Source of the DNA: Carya illinoinensis | Taxonomy: Eukaryota > Streptophyta > Magnoliopsida > Fagales > Juglandaceae | DNA: 64,000 bases | Reading direction: 5' to 3' | NCBI RefSeq assembly: GCF_018687715.1 | Contig: NC_056756.1 | Span: 40,520,480-40,584,479, forward strand | Part shown: one piece after another, positions 1 through 12,239 of the stretch | Numbering within the stretch: position 1 is the first letter of the stretch | How the letters are laid out: each line of letters begins with the position of its first letter | Translations under genes and position numbers: made by a program | Notes under the pieces: model-generated | Told to the model about the DNA's origin: nothing | What the model saw: only the letters and a program-made list of their open reading frames with translations | Databases searched by the model: none

Positions 1-993
1 TTTGAAAATTCTTACATTATTCTGTTATTGTATATGGATGACATGCTTATTGCAGGGGCTAGTATTGATGAGATCAATAATCTGAAGAAGCAGATGTCAG
101 AGCACTTTGCAATGAAGGATTTGGGAGCTGCAAATCAAATCCTTGGCATGAGAATTGTCAGAGATAGAGTCAGAGGTATGTTAAGACTCTCACAGGCTGA
201 GTATGTGAAAAAAGTACTCAGCAGGTTCAATATGGACAAGGCCAAACTAGTTGGCACACCCATGGACAGTCACTTCAGACTCAGCAACAATCAGTCATCT
301 GAGTCAGGGGAGGAATAAGATTACATGAGTAAGGTTCCTTATGCCTCAGCTATTGGTTCACTTATGTATGCTATGGTTTGCACAAGACCGGATATTGTCC
401 ATGCAGTGGGAGTTGTGAGCAGATACATGAGTAACCCAAGAAAAAAATATTGGGAAGCAGTGAAATGGATTTTGAGGTACCTAAAGGGCTCCTCAGAAAC
501 CTGTTTGTGTTTCTCAGGAGAGAGCTTGGAGGTGCAGGGCTATGTTGATGCAGATTTAACTGGAGATATTGATAGTAGAAAAAGTACCACGAGCTTTATT
601 TATACACTTGGTGGTACTGCAGTGTCATGGGGTTCTAATCTATAGAAAACAGTTTCTTTGTCTACTACAGAAGCTGAGTATATTGCAATGTCAGAGGCTG
701 CAAAGGAAATGATATGGCTACAAGGCTTCTTGGAGGAATTGGGTAAAAAGAAGAAAAAAGGCACTCTCTACAGTGATAGTCAGAGTGCCATATTCCTTGC
801 CAAGAATCCAGCATTTTATTCCAGGACCAAGCACATTCAGATCAGGTATCATTTCATACGATCATTGTTAGATGATGGACAATTGTTACTTGAGAAGATT
901 TGTGGAAGCAAGAACCCTGCTGATATGTTGACAAAGGGTGTTATACTTGAGAAACTAAAGTTGTGCGCAACTTCATTTGGTCTTCTAGCATGA
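1..993 (+). pseudogene. copia pol remnant: RT C-terminus and RNase H
   Basis: One reading frame runs through the segment and is broken by TAA at 316-318 and TAG at 643-645. The RT active-site box reads YMDDMLIAG near the start. Further on are the conserved stretches YASAIGSLMYAM and STTEAEYIA, and the RNase H motif DSQSAIFLAKNP, which are diagnostic of copia RT/RNase H. The frame is otherwise continuous to a stop at 991-993, so decay is mild: two nonsense changes and no obvious frameshift. No function is expected. Confidence 0.9.
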
Positions 994-1083
994 AGACAGG
1001 GGTAGTGAGTTGCAGAGGTGGAGGATATCATGTTTGAGGAAGACGGTGATACGGCGAGTGTACTAGTCTCCAAGTGGGAGAAT

Positions 1084-1408
1084 TGTTGAGTACTGTGTAG
1101 TCTGGTCTACACCGCTCGAGCGGAGGCATTGGTTACTCGAGCGAACATGTATTTTACACGGATCTAGGATTTTTTTTTGCCGTTTGACTATATATATGAT
1201 TATTATATCATATGGCCGTACTGTAGAAGCATTATGGACGTACAGTAATTGATCCATCATTGTAGTGTGTGATTCCTCAATAATAAAATCCTCTACAGCT
1301 CCTGTGGACTTAGACAATTTGCTGAACCACGTAAATCTTGTATTGTGTGTGATTGTTTTCTCGTTCCATATTTATTTTTTCACTTTATTGTCATCGTTTT
1401 TCACAACA
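1084..1408 (+). repeat. copia 3' LTR
   Basis: The sequence begins TGTTGAG directly after the polypurine tract and ends TTCACAACA, giving TG...CA termini. A TATA-like run lies near 1187 and an AATAAA signal near 1280. The length of about 325 bp is normal for a copia LTR. The right end is inferred from the terminal dinucleotide only, since no second LTR is visible. Confidence 0.65.
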
Positions 1409-1715
1409 CTGTCCCGTTTTATGAAATCGTAGACTTTGATGTAGAGAAAGACATTGAGCCTGAGGTATCGGCTCACTGTGGTCGCTTGTTGATCATGGGA
1501 TTTATTTCACCTTTTGACTATGTAGTTTGGCTCTTTATTTTATTTTGCTGGATAACTGTATAACCTCTTTGAGGATATTTTACTTTCGTGGTTCTATTTT
1601 TAAAATTCTGGCACTTAATTGACCATATTTTATTTTTTTTACTGCAATTATTACTCTACACTCAATTGCATGTTCACAAACTAGGTACTTGATGATTGGG
1701 GTGCGTGACCCGTAT
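1409..1715. other. no recognisable feature
   Basis: AT-rich spacer between the copia LTR and the gypsy-derived segment. A 72-codon open frame exists here but resembles nothing I recognise and has no supporting context. Confidence 0.5.
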
Positions 1716-1719
1716 TGTC

Positions 1720-4700
1720 ATCTTCTCGGTATTACAATTCTTGCCAAATCACATGTGGGAGTCGGGGGCACCATAGTCCGAATGCACATGGTTTTTCATC
1801 CTCTCCAGGCCTTCTAGGCAGCTGTTGCACCATGCATCATTGCAAACCTAGCGAACATGTGGCAAGTCCTGGCACAATTGGTGGAGGGACGCGTCGGCCC
1901 TGATCTTTTTGGACTCCGAGTCCTTCACCATCTTCTTGGTGGCCTTGAAAGACTTCCTCCTTTTTCGGAGAGACTTGGAGGTCTCCTTAAACCTCCATTC
2001 CAACCACTTGTATGACCAAGTGTCGGACTTGTTTTGCTTGACTAGCTTTGAGTTCTCGGGTTAAAGCCTTTCCAGCTCCTCTTGCTAGTAATTGAGTGAC
2101 TCTTGGAGATTGTCTCTCACCTTTGATAAGAGCACAACTTCGAGGCGGTGTGAGCCAACCTCCTCCAGGGACCTCTCTAGGTTGGCCTTGAACTGGTTCT
2201 TGTGCCGACGAAGGTGAAAGATCCTCTCTTGCATCCTCCGCCTGCTGAGTTGCACCATAACGAGGGTGTCCTCCAACTCCTCCTTGTGCTCCCTCTCTTC
2301 TTTGGCACAACGCATGGTCAGATGCACCAAGGACCAAAGCACCTGTTTCTTTCTCTCTTGCTTCTTTTGGCCGTCCAAGTTGCCAAACACTCCATGCCTT
2401 GCCTAAGGGAACCATAATTAGATTGGTGAGACACATGCCAAAAGAGTTTAAAGGGGAAAAGTGGTGAGCAACAAACCCATAACGGGTAGTTGACCTCTAA
2501 AAAGAGTTCTAGTAGTCTTTAAGCCATAGCATGGACAAGGCCAGAACAAGCCCCACCAGTCTCTAGTCGTGAGGCAGCCTCCTTTGCACGAGGGCCCTCG
2601 ATCACGACCACCTTGCCTGTCTTGGCCTTGGGACCCGCTTCCGACCCTGAGAGAATTTCTTTGACCCCAGTGCCCGTCGGCACCAAGGCAAGAGGTTGGG
2701 GAAGCATTGGCACACACTAAAGTGGCCGGCACTTCTCTATCCTCGCTAACACCTACACCTGGCACAACGGTTGGAACTTCACTGACCCCCTCCCCCACCA
2801 TTGCAGGACTAGTGTCGACTGCATTGACCACAACTTTCTCGACCCATGACATTGCTTGTGCAATCTTTTTTCCAATCTCAATGTTGTCACCTAGAACCAG
2901 CTCGAGAGAATGGAGAATAGGTGAGTCTGGGATGGACACCCGGTTTAGAAGATCCTCACCCCCAGGAGGGTGTTCCCAGGGAACGGAAGCGGGCGCCCCC
3001 CTTTGGTGTAAGATCGGCAGAAATCGGGCTCTCCCTTGGTGGCATTAGCAGAAGGAGGCACCGCCAGTGACCCTTGGAGAAGGCAATCTTGGGAGGCACC
3101 AAAGAATTGCGCCACGAGGCATTGCTCGCCAGGTGAAAGCCCCGTGTTGTTGGCCGCGAGGCATTGACCACAACTTTCTCGACCCATGAAATTGCTTGTG
3201 CAATCTTCTTCTCAATCTCAGTGTTGTCACCCAGAACCAGCTAGGGAGAATAGGGAATAGGCAACTCGGGATGGACACCCGGTTCAGAAGATCCTCATCC
3301 CCATGAGGGTGTTACCCAGGAATTGAAGCGGGCGCCCCCCTTGGGTGTAAGGTTGGCAGAAGAGGCAGGACCTACAAAGAATGTTCCTTAGGCACGAAAG
3401 TGAGCTCTCCCTTGGCCTTGACATCAGAAGGAGGTGCGGCCAGCTACCCTTGGAGAGGGCAATCTCAGGAGGCACCAAGGAATTGCGTTGTGAGGCATTG
3501 CTCGCCAGGTGAAAGCCCTGTGGCACCACTGTCGCCCAACAGGGTTGAAGAAGAAGCATCCAAAGCCTCCCCTAACTAATTCAGCCTATCATGGAATCAT
3601 TGCAGAAGGGTCGAGTTGCCCTGATCACAAAGGAAGATGGAGAGGTGGCGCGGCCCAGATTGGCAGCACAGAAGCCACCTCCTTCCTTGGTGGGTGCGGT
3701 GCAGGTCTCTAGATGAGCACCCGACTGAGGATTGCCTTGGAGGGTGAATGATATCGTCGTCAAAATCAGGCTCGACCTGCGAGCTCCTCTTGGATTTCTT
3801 CCCCTTCTCCTAGACTGGCGGGCTCGGAGAACACTTACGTCTTTGGGGACCAGCCTCCCCCATTGGAAGGGTGCGCTTCACATAGCACAGCTATGATTGG
3901 GGTGGTAGGTACCGTCGTAAGCTATCATCAGATAGCAAGGCATCTGTAAGGACTTCAGTCCAGTGGACATCCACTGAAGCTCGTATGATCTCGATGTGTT
4001 GAATCTCTTGTAGAGTTGTCGTCCCACACGACCCCCCAGATGGCCCAAACAGGGTAATCCTGCCAAACAATCTAACCGGTGGGGAATTCCCATTTGTCAC
4101 CTGACACAAAGAAGAAGCACATAAACCACCTAGACAACTTGTTGTAATGCTGCTCCAAGCGAGTCAGTGCATTGATAAAACGGAAATTGCAAGTGTTCCT
4201 GCCCTTCTTTATAATATTGTGGGTGAGAAAAAACTCTAGGTTGGTAAGGTCAAGCCATTCGGCCCCCGCCTCCTCCAGGGCACGCCGCTAAATGACACAA
4301 CAACTCACGAGAAATCTCCAAGTGTTGGGATTAATCTGAGCCAGAGCCACGCTTGCAAAGTCCAACACATCAAGAACTGGGTGGCAAAACGTTAGTCACA
4401 GGCCACTAGAGAACATGACAAGGTATAGCGTGACCTTGGACATGAACCCTTCGAAATCCACGACACCCTCGTCCGGAGGTAGCACCTCAAAGTCAATAAT
4501 GCCTGGCACATTATACTCTGCCCTTAGTGATTCCAGCTCATGGGAGTCACTACCGACTGCCACGAGGATACGACATACCTCTGGGCCATTGTGGGGTCCT
4601 CTGTAAACTCAACATCCACAGAGCCTTGAGGGGGGAGGGGGATTCACAAGCTTGCTAGGCTTAGGTTTCTTGGAGCTTTTTGGGGTAGCACAAGTGGAGC

Positions 4701-4740
4701 TCTTGGGTATTATGAGTAGGTGAGGAAGAAGGGAGGACAT
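1720..4740 (-). pseudogene. antisense ORF of a Tat-like gypsy element (putative gypsy-type transposase domain)
   Basis: Read on the minus strand from an ATG at 4740, the frame opens with a Ser/Lys/Pro-rich leader. It then shows a domain typical of plant proteins labelled 'transposase (putative) gypsy type' (Pfam PF04195, by recollection): INPNTWRFLVSCCVI, then EFFLTHNIIKKG, then WFMCFFFVSGDKWEFPTG, between about 4370 and 4080. A low-complexity middle follows, then a charged coiled-coil-like C-terminus (about 2390-1990). Stops interrupt it near 4620, 4395, 4307 and 4082, and frames shift downstream. Proteins of this kind are encoded antisense between pol and the 3' LTR in some Tat-lineage gypsy elements, which fits the plus-strand LTR just to the right. 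Confidence 0.75.
2823..3525. repeat. internal tandem duplication of about 340-360 bp in the antisense ORF
   Basis: Two consecutive units, about 2823-3162 and 3163-3525, share long blocks in the same order. Both start with ATTGACCACAACTTTCTCG, both contain GGATGGACACCCGGTT, and both end in GCATTGCTCGCCAGGTGAAA. The second unit has extra sequence in its middle. The duplication lies in the low-complexity linker of the antisense protein. Confidence 0.85.
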
Positions 4741-4827
4741 GCATAGAAAGTTTCAAGGGAAAGGGGCAAAGGATACTCAGTGCACATAAGAAGAAGTTAA
4801 GGGATTGCCTGCAACCAAGAGATGGAG

Positions 4828-4835
4828 CTTATATA
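4828..4835 (-). promoter_or_regulatory. TATA box candidate for the antisense ORF
   Basis: The minus strand reads TATATAAG about 88 bp upstream of the antisense ATG at 4740. Position and sequence suit a Pol II core promoter that would fire towards the element body, opposite to the retrotransposon genome. Transcription is not shown. Confidence 0.45.
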
Positions 4836-5236
4836 GGTTTAAGGTGATGGTTCATTTCCCAGAATTGTGGGAATCCATATGCTGTGAGAAGACTGTAAAC
4901 TAGGCGCGAATCCCACAATGCGAGCCATGCAAGAAAATGTGGCAGGAGTTGCCTGATGCCATCAATGCAGAGAAGACGTAATGCACGTCATCAAGTACCT
5001 GAAATTAACTACCTAGAACGTGCCAATAAGGTGGAAATAGGGACCGTTGCACCGTACGAGGGGAGGCAAAGGGACCATACAAGAGCAACTCATGGCAAGG
5101 CATGTGGAGAGAGCTGAGAAGCAAGCACAACCACCTATTCCACAGAAGAGAGTTAACAACCAACCGCGAGGGAGGGCAAAGGGGCAAGGGAAGAAATTTC
5201 CACTGGACTAGTCCAGTAAGAATTGGTGGGGTAAGT

Positions 5237-5800
5237 TGTGAGGGAATTGTTCCCCCCAGGCCCGAGGCTCAGGAACGTAGGCCTAGATGCAAGGAGTCTA
5301 AGCTAACTATGAAACCCCTTTGGCACACAGAGGGCCCCAGACCCTAAAGGAAAGAGAATAGGGGGCACATCGCCCAAGTTCCTCCCTTGCGCCACCTAGC
5401 CCTGGAAGGTCAGAGCAGGCAGGCAGACAGTACATGTAGGAGACCCTTAATCCCCTGACAACAAGTAATGAGGGAAGAGAGATTCGATGTATTGTACCTA
5501 CCACATATAGACAGGACAGAAGGCCATGCCGCATTTATGACATATGGCTGAAGGCATGGTGTAGATGACATATACCTCTAACACAGGGAATAGGCATCTG
5601 ACTCCATAAATCAGGTATATAAGCAATCCCCAGGTAATAGGAACATTTCCTAGACTCTCTAATCTCTCAACTTACTCACTTTCTCCTCTAAGATGATATT
5701 GACTTTGGCATTGGAGATTCCCTAGCCACCATTGCGATCCCTGTCTCGTGATGTTTTCTGTGTATCCATAGGCCTAAGATCGAAGAACCGAGTTGTTGAT
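5237..5800 (+). repeat. gypsy (Tat-like) 3' LTR, approximate ends
   Basis: A purine-rich tract (TTGGTGGGGTAAG) precedes a TGTGAGGG start. A strong TATATAAG at 5616-5623 is followed by a pyrimidine-rich CTCTCTAATCTCTC leader and the phrase TTGACTTTGGCATTGGAG, a style typical of plant Tat-lineage LTRs. The right end is uncertain because the next copia remnant begins within about 30 bp. The orientation is plus, opposite to the ORF at 1720-4740, as expected for this lineage. Confidence 0.55.
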
Positions 5801-5845
5801 CATAGTATTCCTCTATTTGAAGACTGTAAAACTGCTAAATAAATT

Positions 5846-8800
5846 ATGGATGCAGTTGAGGTAAAGTATGGTTTAAGATCGGATACTTATATACAGTTAT
5901 TATTAGATAAGTACAACCAAAATTCCATGAAAGAAAATGATGACATTAGCGATCGTGTACTTCAAATGGAGTTGATTACAAAAGAATTATATGATGTGGG
6001 TCATCCTCTTAGTGATAAAATGCAAGTCACAACCATACTAAATAGTCTTCCTTCATTTTGGAATCATATTGTTACTTTTTTAACACATAGTGTGAATGAA
6101 ATAACCATAACATTGCTTCCAGTTATTTTGGTACTTGAAGGAGAAAGGATGAAGAGGAGGGAGGAATAGAGATGGTGAATCATCCAATTTATTGATGGCT
6201 CAGGATAAGCGTTTGACATAGAACAAGATCAAGCCAAAATTGCTTAAGAAAAAGAAATGGTTAAAAAAGAAATAAATTAAACTATTTACTGTAAAATTAT
6301 TTTTTAAGTGTGGGAAGAATGGGCATTACAAATCACAATGTACTTATAAAGGAAAAGTATAAGAAAACAAAGAAATTGTGATGACAATATCATAAGTAAT
6401 GTTCGTGAAACCAACGTCAGATTCACGGTAGGTTGACTCTACATTAACAAGATATATATGCAGGAACAAAGAAATGTTAGTCAAACTTGAAGATAAACAA
6501 ACAAGAGAGCATTGAGTGTATATGGGCAACAACATATACTGCGATATCTTGGGGTAAGGTACATGTAAATTTAAAGTGAACGGTTCCATTATTTTACTAA
6601 GTGATGTAGTATATGTACCTAGTATTTGTAAGAATTTAAAGCCAGTGACTGTCTTAGATAAAAAAGGCTATATAGTTGAGTTAAAGTCTAAAACTGTTGT
6701 AATAAGTAAGGGTAATGTATTAGTAAAAGGCGTGAAAGATCACGATATGTATGTACTGAATATTGATACTAATAAAGTATCTATTTCTTATTATTTGAAT
6801 GTGCTATTGATTGTATATATTTATGGCATTTAAGATTATGCCATATAAATAAGATGATTAGAATATATAAGAGTGGATTAATACCACAAATAAATTCAAA
6901 TAATTTTGATATATGTGAACCATGTATCAACGAAAAAACGAGTAGTAAATCTTTTTCAAAAAGTTAGAAATCCACAAATTTACTTGAAATTATACACTTT
7001 GATATTTGTGAACCTTTTAGAACTAAAACCCATAGAGGAATTGAGTACTTTATAACTTTTATGGATGACTATTCAAGATATGAGTATATTTATTTTACTG
7101 AATATAAAATAGAAGTAGAAACCCAGTTGGGCAAGTCCATTAAATGTTTAAATAGTGATAGAGGAGGTGAATTAGAAGTTTTGGATGATTTTTGCAAACT
7201 GAAAGTTATAAGACGCATTTATACTATGCCATATAAACCTTAAAAAAATGGTATTATAGAAAGAAGAAACAGAACTCTATTGTATATGACGAGATTGATG
7301 ATAACATATGTTGATCTACCAACACATTTTTGGGATGAAGCATTATCGACCGCTGCATATATATTAAATAGAGTTGAAACCAAAGTAAAACCTCTTACAC
7401 CTTACCAGATATGGACGAGATATAAATTAGACTTAAGTAAATTCAAAGTGTGGGGTTGTAAGACACAAGTGCTTATCCCAAAGCTGCTAATGGATAAATT
7501 AAAAAGTAAAACCTAGGATTGGGTATGTAGAAAATGGAAGTGGTTACATATTTTATCATTCTAAAAGAGGATTGATAGAATGTAGGGATGCCATTTTCTT
7601 AGGAAATACAAATTTAATTACTCCAGTTGATCAGATAGATTTATTAAATAATTTAGAAAATCAACAGATCTCCACAAAGATTGACAATGAAAATTCTGAT
7701 ATTATTCAAATACAGAATAATAAGAATAAAAGAAAATAAGATGAAAATCAATATTCAAGAATTGATGTTGGAGAAGTGGGAGTAAAAGAACCAGACGGCC
7801 ATCGATATTATTTCAAGATCATTATGCACTAAATACCAGTTTGGAAATTTAGAAAATGGTCCTGAAAGTTTTTCTAAAGAAATCAATAGTATCGATTCAA
7901 ATAAATGGGTTGAGGCTATGAAAGATGAAATAGAATCGATAAAAAAAAAAATAATGTTTAAGAGTTAATAGATCTTCCAAAAGATAAAAAAGCTATTGGT
8001 TGTACATGGGTTCTAAGAAGAAAATTTAAAGTTGATAGTAGTTTGGAAATATATAAAATAAGGTTAATGGCCAAGGGATATACTCAACAACTAGGTGTAG
8101 ACTTTGCAGATACATATTCGTTTGTGTCGAAGTTAACATCCGTAAGGATTATCATGTCTGTTGTTGCTAGGATAAATTTAGAATTGCATTTGTTAGATAT
8201 AAAAACAATTTTCTTAATGATGAATTAAAAGAGGATATCTTTATGATTCAACCAAAAGGATTACATATTAAAGGATATGAAGAAAAAATGTACAGATTAA
8301 AGAAGTCATTATATGGACTTAAGTGATCTTCAAGAAAGTGGTACTTGAAATTTCATCAAACCATTTTAGAAATTGGATATGAAATAAGTCCACTAGATCA
8401 CTGTGTATATATATGGTAAAACGATAATAAATTAACATTATTATCATTATATATTAATGATATATTATTGGCAAGTAATTGTCTAGATGGATGAATGAAA
8501 CAAAAGAATCCTTGAAATCTAATTTTGAAATAAAAGACATGGGTGAAGCTGCCTATATTCTTGATATAAGAATTTCTAGTGATAGAAATTCAAATATGTT
8601 GTATTTAGATCAAGAAAAATCTTTATAAAAACTACTTAAAGATTTGGTATAAAAAATTGTAAATCCTTAAATAAACCTATTTTCAAATGTCATTATTTAA
8701 ATAAAAATATGTGCCTAAAAGATGAGGAAGAAATAAGTGAAATGCTTAATATTCCCTATGCTCAAGCTGTGGAAAGTCTCATGTATGCAATTACAAGTAC

Positions 8801-9417
8801 AATACCAGATATTTGTCAGACAATAAAATTGGTAAGCATATATCAATCCAATCCAGGTAAGGAACATTGGCAAGCAGTGAAGCGTATGTTAAGGTATTTA
8901 CAAGGTACCAAAAATTTAAAATTATACTTTGAGATCAATGATCTAGAATTCATCGGCTACAATGATGCTGATTTTGGAAGTGATGTAGATGATAGAAAAT
9001 CTACATCTAAACTTATATTTCTATTTGGTAGAACAATAGTTTCTTGGTTGGGCAAGAAACAGGGCTATGTTGCAAAGTCTATTATGGAAGTAGAATATAT
9101 TGCTTGTAGTAACGTAGTGAGTAATGTGGTGTGAATGAAATGCTTTATTGAAAGCTTAAATTTGGATATTTACAGAAAACCAATCAATGTATTTTGTGAT
9201 AATCAATCTGTCATTTCATTGATAAAAAGTGAAACATAAAGTTCCAAGGGAAAAAACATTGATGTACATTATCACTATATTTTAGATACAATGGAAAGAT
9301 GTGAGGTCAATGTTAATTTTATTTCCTCAACCAAGATGTTAGCAAATCCAATGACCAAATGATTATCTCTGAAAAAATTCAGAGAACATGTGATTAGAAT
9401 GGGGTTGAGAGAAACTT
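5846..9417 (+). pseudogene. copia gag-pol pseudogene
   Basis: Gag (5846-6169) contains the UBN2-like stretch TYIQLLLDKYNQ. A CCHC knuckle (CGKNGHYKSQC) sits at about 6307. Pre-integrase and integrase follow, with FITFMDDYSRYEYIYF near 7050, SDRGGELEV near 7155, and NGIIERRNRT near 7250 after an in-frame TAA. RT carries CTWVLRRKFKVD near 8005, LMAKGYTQQLGVDFADTYS near 8070 and LYINDILLAS near 8450, the last being a degraded YVDD box. RNase H (8709-9360) retains PYAQAVESLMYAI and SWLGKKQ. Several stops and frameshifts make it non-functional. Confidence 0.85.
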
Positions 9418-9489
9418 AGATGAAGCAACTTCATGGTTGATATGCATAACTCAGAAAATTCTAGGGACGCCTAGAAAATTGGAGTTACA

Positions 9490-9715
9490 GTTATACCTAA
9501 ATGAAAATTTTGGTCATTTATAAAGTTACCAATAACGTAATTATGGAAAACCTTAGGAATAGCTTTAGGGGAAGTACTTAATAAAATTTTAATGTAGGTT
9601 GATTAATCAAATAATTGGTTAATCATTTGTAAAGTTGTTGATAAGGTGATTAGGGAAAGCCTAAAAAATAGCCTTACAAGGAAGTACTTAACAAAATTTA
9701 GTGTCGGTCAATACA
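9490..9715 (+). repeat. degenerate direct repeat in the copia 3' untranslated region
   Basis: Two imperfect copies of an approximately 85-bp block follow each other. Each has a 'TTATAAAGTT/TTGTAAAGTT' start, a 'GGAA...CCTTAG/GCCTAA...ATAGC' core and the phrase GGAAGTACTTAA(T/C)AAAATTT. The copies are at about 9517-9597 and 9629-9713. They lie between the pol end and the polypurine tract. Confidence 0.6.
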
Positions 9716-10034
9716 TGTGTTATGTATTCGGCTAAAGTCTTCAATTGTAACAAGGATATTGATTATTAATTTAGTCATAGAGAATTGATGCAATTCATTA
9801 AATTTTTTTAGTGAAATGAAGTCACCCTTTATATGTGGTCAATGGGAGCACATATAGTGAAGGGTGCGATCAGATAAGGTAATGACAAAAAACGTGTGCA
9901 CGTAGAGGCTTTCATGCTCTGACATTGATCTGCAAGAGTATGCATATGAGACTTGAGCAGTGAACAGCTCATATTGGTACCAAGATAATTTTACTCAATT
10001 GAATCATTATCGTTTTATGTGATCAAGTGGGAGA

Positions 10035-10415
10035 TGTAATTCTAAGGGATGTGATCACCAAACGGCGTATCCCTTGGAATGACACCCTCTCCATGATGAT
10101 AGTTTCCATGGGGGGTAATGGTTAAAGAAGTGTTGAAAGACACAACCTTTTGATTTAGTCAAAAGGTTGTATCACTTGTTTAGGGTTGTGTCATTTACCA
10201 ACTATTGTATTGCAAATGATTGTGACCCTTGCCAACTAGTGTCTTATGGGGATCATTGGTGCACATTCAAAGCACTCAATTCCCTTTATCCATCACCAAC
10301 TTGTGGGATAAATACCCTCACAGAAGTATCACAATTTTATTGGTTTTATGTTCAATTTCCGTCAATTTTGTTTCTTCATTTTTCTACTCAATCTCCAAAA
10401 GGTCATACTGTACAC
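10035..10415 (+). repeat. copia 3' LTR, right end approximate
   Basis: The LTR starts TGTAATTCTAAGG immediately after the polypurine tract. It contains a GGATAAATACC TATA-like motif near 10310 and ends around TACA at 10411-10414. No partner LTR exists in the window, so the right boundary rests on the TG...CA rule alone. Confidence 0.5.
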
Positions 10416-10900
10416 ACTACTATCCAAGTGAAAGCCGTAGAAACTTGATGCCCATGAAGAAAGGAAGAAATCGATAAAGTAATAGGGGAGGTAAGTTTTG
10501 CATGTATCATTGTTAGAACAACCAGAATACGGATGGGTTAAAGTCTTAAATAGATCAAGAAATGCAAAGGGAGAGTTAGAGCGCTTCGTGGTGGAACAAC
10601 ACCTTCGACTTGTAAGAAGAAAGGAATGGGCAAGGGAGGTGAACCAGGAAAGGTGACATAGCAAGGATTGGAGCCCAAAGAGGGTGGATAAGAGATTAGA
10701 TAGAGTAGAACTGAGCCCCACTTAGAAGAAGCTCTCGACAAGCCTTGCATGCTCCTTATGGTAAGATAAATACAATCTCATGAGGGTTTGATCGGGTGGT
10801 CCCACAATAACAAGAAAAGCACATACTTAGAAAGCAAGACACCAAGAAGTTTGTAGTGGGGAGATCGTAAATTAAAAATGGTGAAGACATGTTTGCAAAT
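10416..10900 (+). other. probable upstream part of the gypsy remnant
   Basis: No intact gene. The stretch leads without a visible boundary into the gypsy protease fragment. Open frames on either strand are short and resemble nothing I know. Confidence 0.4.
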
Positions 10901-10919
10901 GCTAAGCTTCAGTGAATAA

Positions 10920-11541
10920 GATTATGCATGAGTCCAATACCCCTTTGATGATGTGTTGGCAGTGACTATGCTAGTTGCAAATTACACAACTAGAAGGCTC
11001 CTAATGGATAATGGTAGTTCACCCAGCATTTTGTAATGGGAGTCCTTCCAAAAAATAAGCATGGGGTAGAATCAGTTGAGAATGGTCTAATCTCACTCAA
11101 AGGGTTCGTGGGGAAAATAGTGCAGCCAGTATGGGCAAAGCCTTTCATGGTGAAGGATAAATTCTTAAGAGTCAAAGGGTCCTTTGCCTATAACGCAATA
11201 ATCAGGTGACTCACATTAAAGAAGATGAAAGCAATCATATTGACATGTCATTTGATGACGAAGTTTCCAACAAAAGAGGAAATAAGAAAAGTACGATGAC
11301 AACAAGTCTTGGGGAGAAATGCTACATTAATTCTCTCATAAAAATGAAAGAAGAAATTATAGCATTAAAACAAGAAGAGGTGGTAGATACTTTGGAATTG
11401 GTAGAACTAAATGCTAGTCTACTAGAGAGAACTGTGAGGATCAAGACAAGGATGATGACTATAGTCACAGAAGGTGATCTTGAGTTTAGTCCCATCTTGG
11501 ATATGAAGGCTCATCGCCCAAGCAAAGATTCCAAGAGATAA
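10920..11541 (+). pseudogene. Ty3/gypsy (Tat-like) aspartic protease remnant
   Basis: The plus strand reads LVANYTTRRLLMDNGSS, then after a TAA a stretch like KGFVGKIVQPVWAKPF and FAYNAI. This is the protease region of Tat-lineage gypsy polyproteins. The catalytic D-S-G is changed to D-N-G. Further on, LGEKCYINSL and ERTVRI match the linker between protease and RT. It is disrupted by stops and a deletion near 11205. Confidence 0.75.
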
Positions 11542-11544
11542 AAA

Positions 11545-12235
11545 ATATCACCACCCAATAATATTTTTCCAAGGATGTAGAACAAGAATTTGCCACCTAT
11601 TGGAATCCACCAAATGATAAAGAGCTATTAAGACGAAAGCCAAAGGCTGAGTTTTGATTCAAGAAGGAACACATAGAACTTTATATTTCATTCATATCTT
11701 AGGACTTAAGTTTTTGTGACTCTAATTTTTTGATTGTGTATCTATCTGCTGTGTGGTTGTTGGCGAATTTGTAGGGAGGGAAATGAAAGTTTTTTTTCCC
11801 TCTTTCCTCGAGTCTAGCGATTTTGCTTGTTTTCGATAAATCTAAATTGTCTTTTTGGGTTTTCATTTGTTATGTAAAGTGTTGATGCTATCTATAGATC
11901 TCATGTTTGGTTGACGAGAGTTTTAAAAAATAACAGAGAACTTATTGGCTGAATGATCTAAAAATGTATAAGCTTAATCTATCATGCAACTTGATTTTCT
12001 TGGTTGAGTTGGGAATTTTCATCTGTAGAAAATGGGTACAAGGTCCCTCTGTTGATGAAGAAGAAAGAGTGCAGTCTTTTCAATATTTTCATTTTGTTTT
12101 AATGACCAGGTCGGGTTATACGGGTTCGACCCGATTTTATTTTAATGGGCCGATTCGGACTGAGTTGGCGCCTCAAATGGCTATATTCAGGTCAGGCCAG
12201 GCACAAACCTGATATTGTTAGCTTGGGTTGCAGGC
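11545..12235. other. no gene recognised
   Basis: The segment lies between the plus-strand gypsy protease remnant and the minus-strand gypsy gag piece. It is AT-rich with a pyrimidine-rich patch around 11795-11815. A CGGGTTCGACCCG palindromic motif occurs near 12122. No domain was recognised in any frame. Confidence 0.4.
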
Positions 12236-12239
12236 CTTC

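Larger units (their letters stand above)
1..1408 (+). mobile_element. Ty1/copia retrotransposon, 3' end (RT to 3' LTR)
   Basis: This is the last part of a copia element whose 5' portion lies outside the window. In order it holds the end of reverse transcriptase, RNase H, a polypurine tract (AAGTGGGAGAAT, 1072-1083) and a 3' LTR starting TGTTGAGTACTG. The body is disabled by two in-frame stops. Because the 5' LTR and the left flank are missing, no target-site duplication can be tested. Confidence 0.9.
5820..10415 (+). mobile_element. decayed Ty1/copia retrotransposon lacking its 5' LTR
   Basis: All copia domains appear in order: gag, zinc knuckle, pre-integrase, integrase, RT, RNase H, 3' untranslated region, polypurine tract (CAAGTGGGAGA, about 10025-10034) and the start of a 3' LTR at 10035. 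The 5' LTR and leader are missing; gag starts immediately beside the gypsy LTR. Many stops and small indels are scattered through pol, so this is an old copy. Confidence 0.85.

Noticed and set aside
9120..9420. Possible independent gene after the copia RNase H
   Set aside because: It reads as the degraded RNase H C-terminus in shifted frames (NPMTK, KKFREHV).
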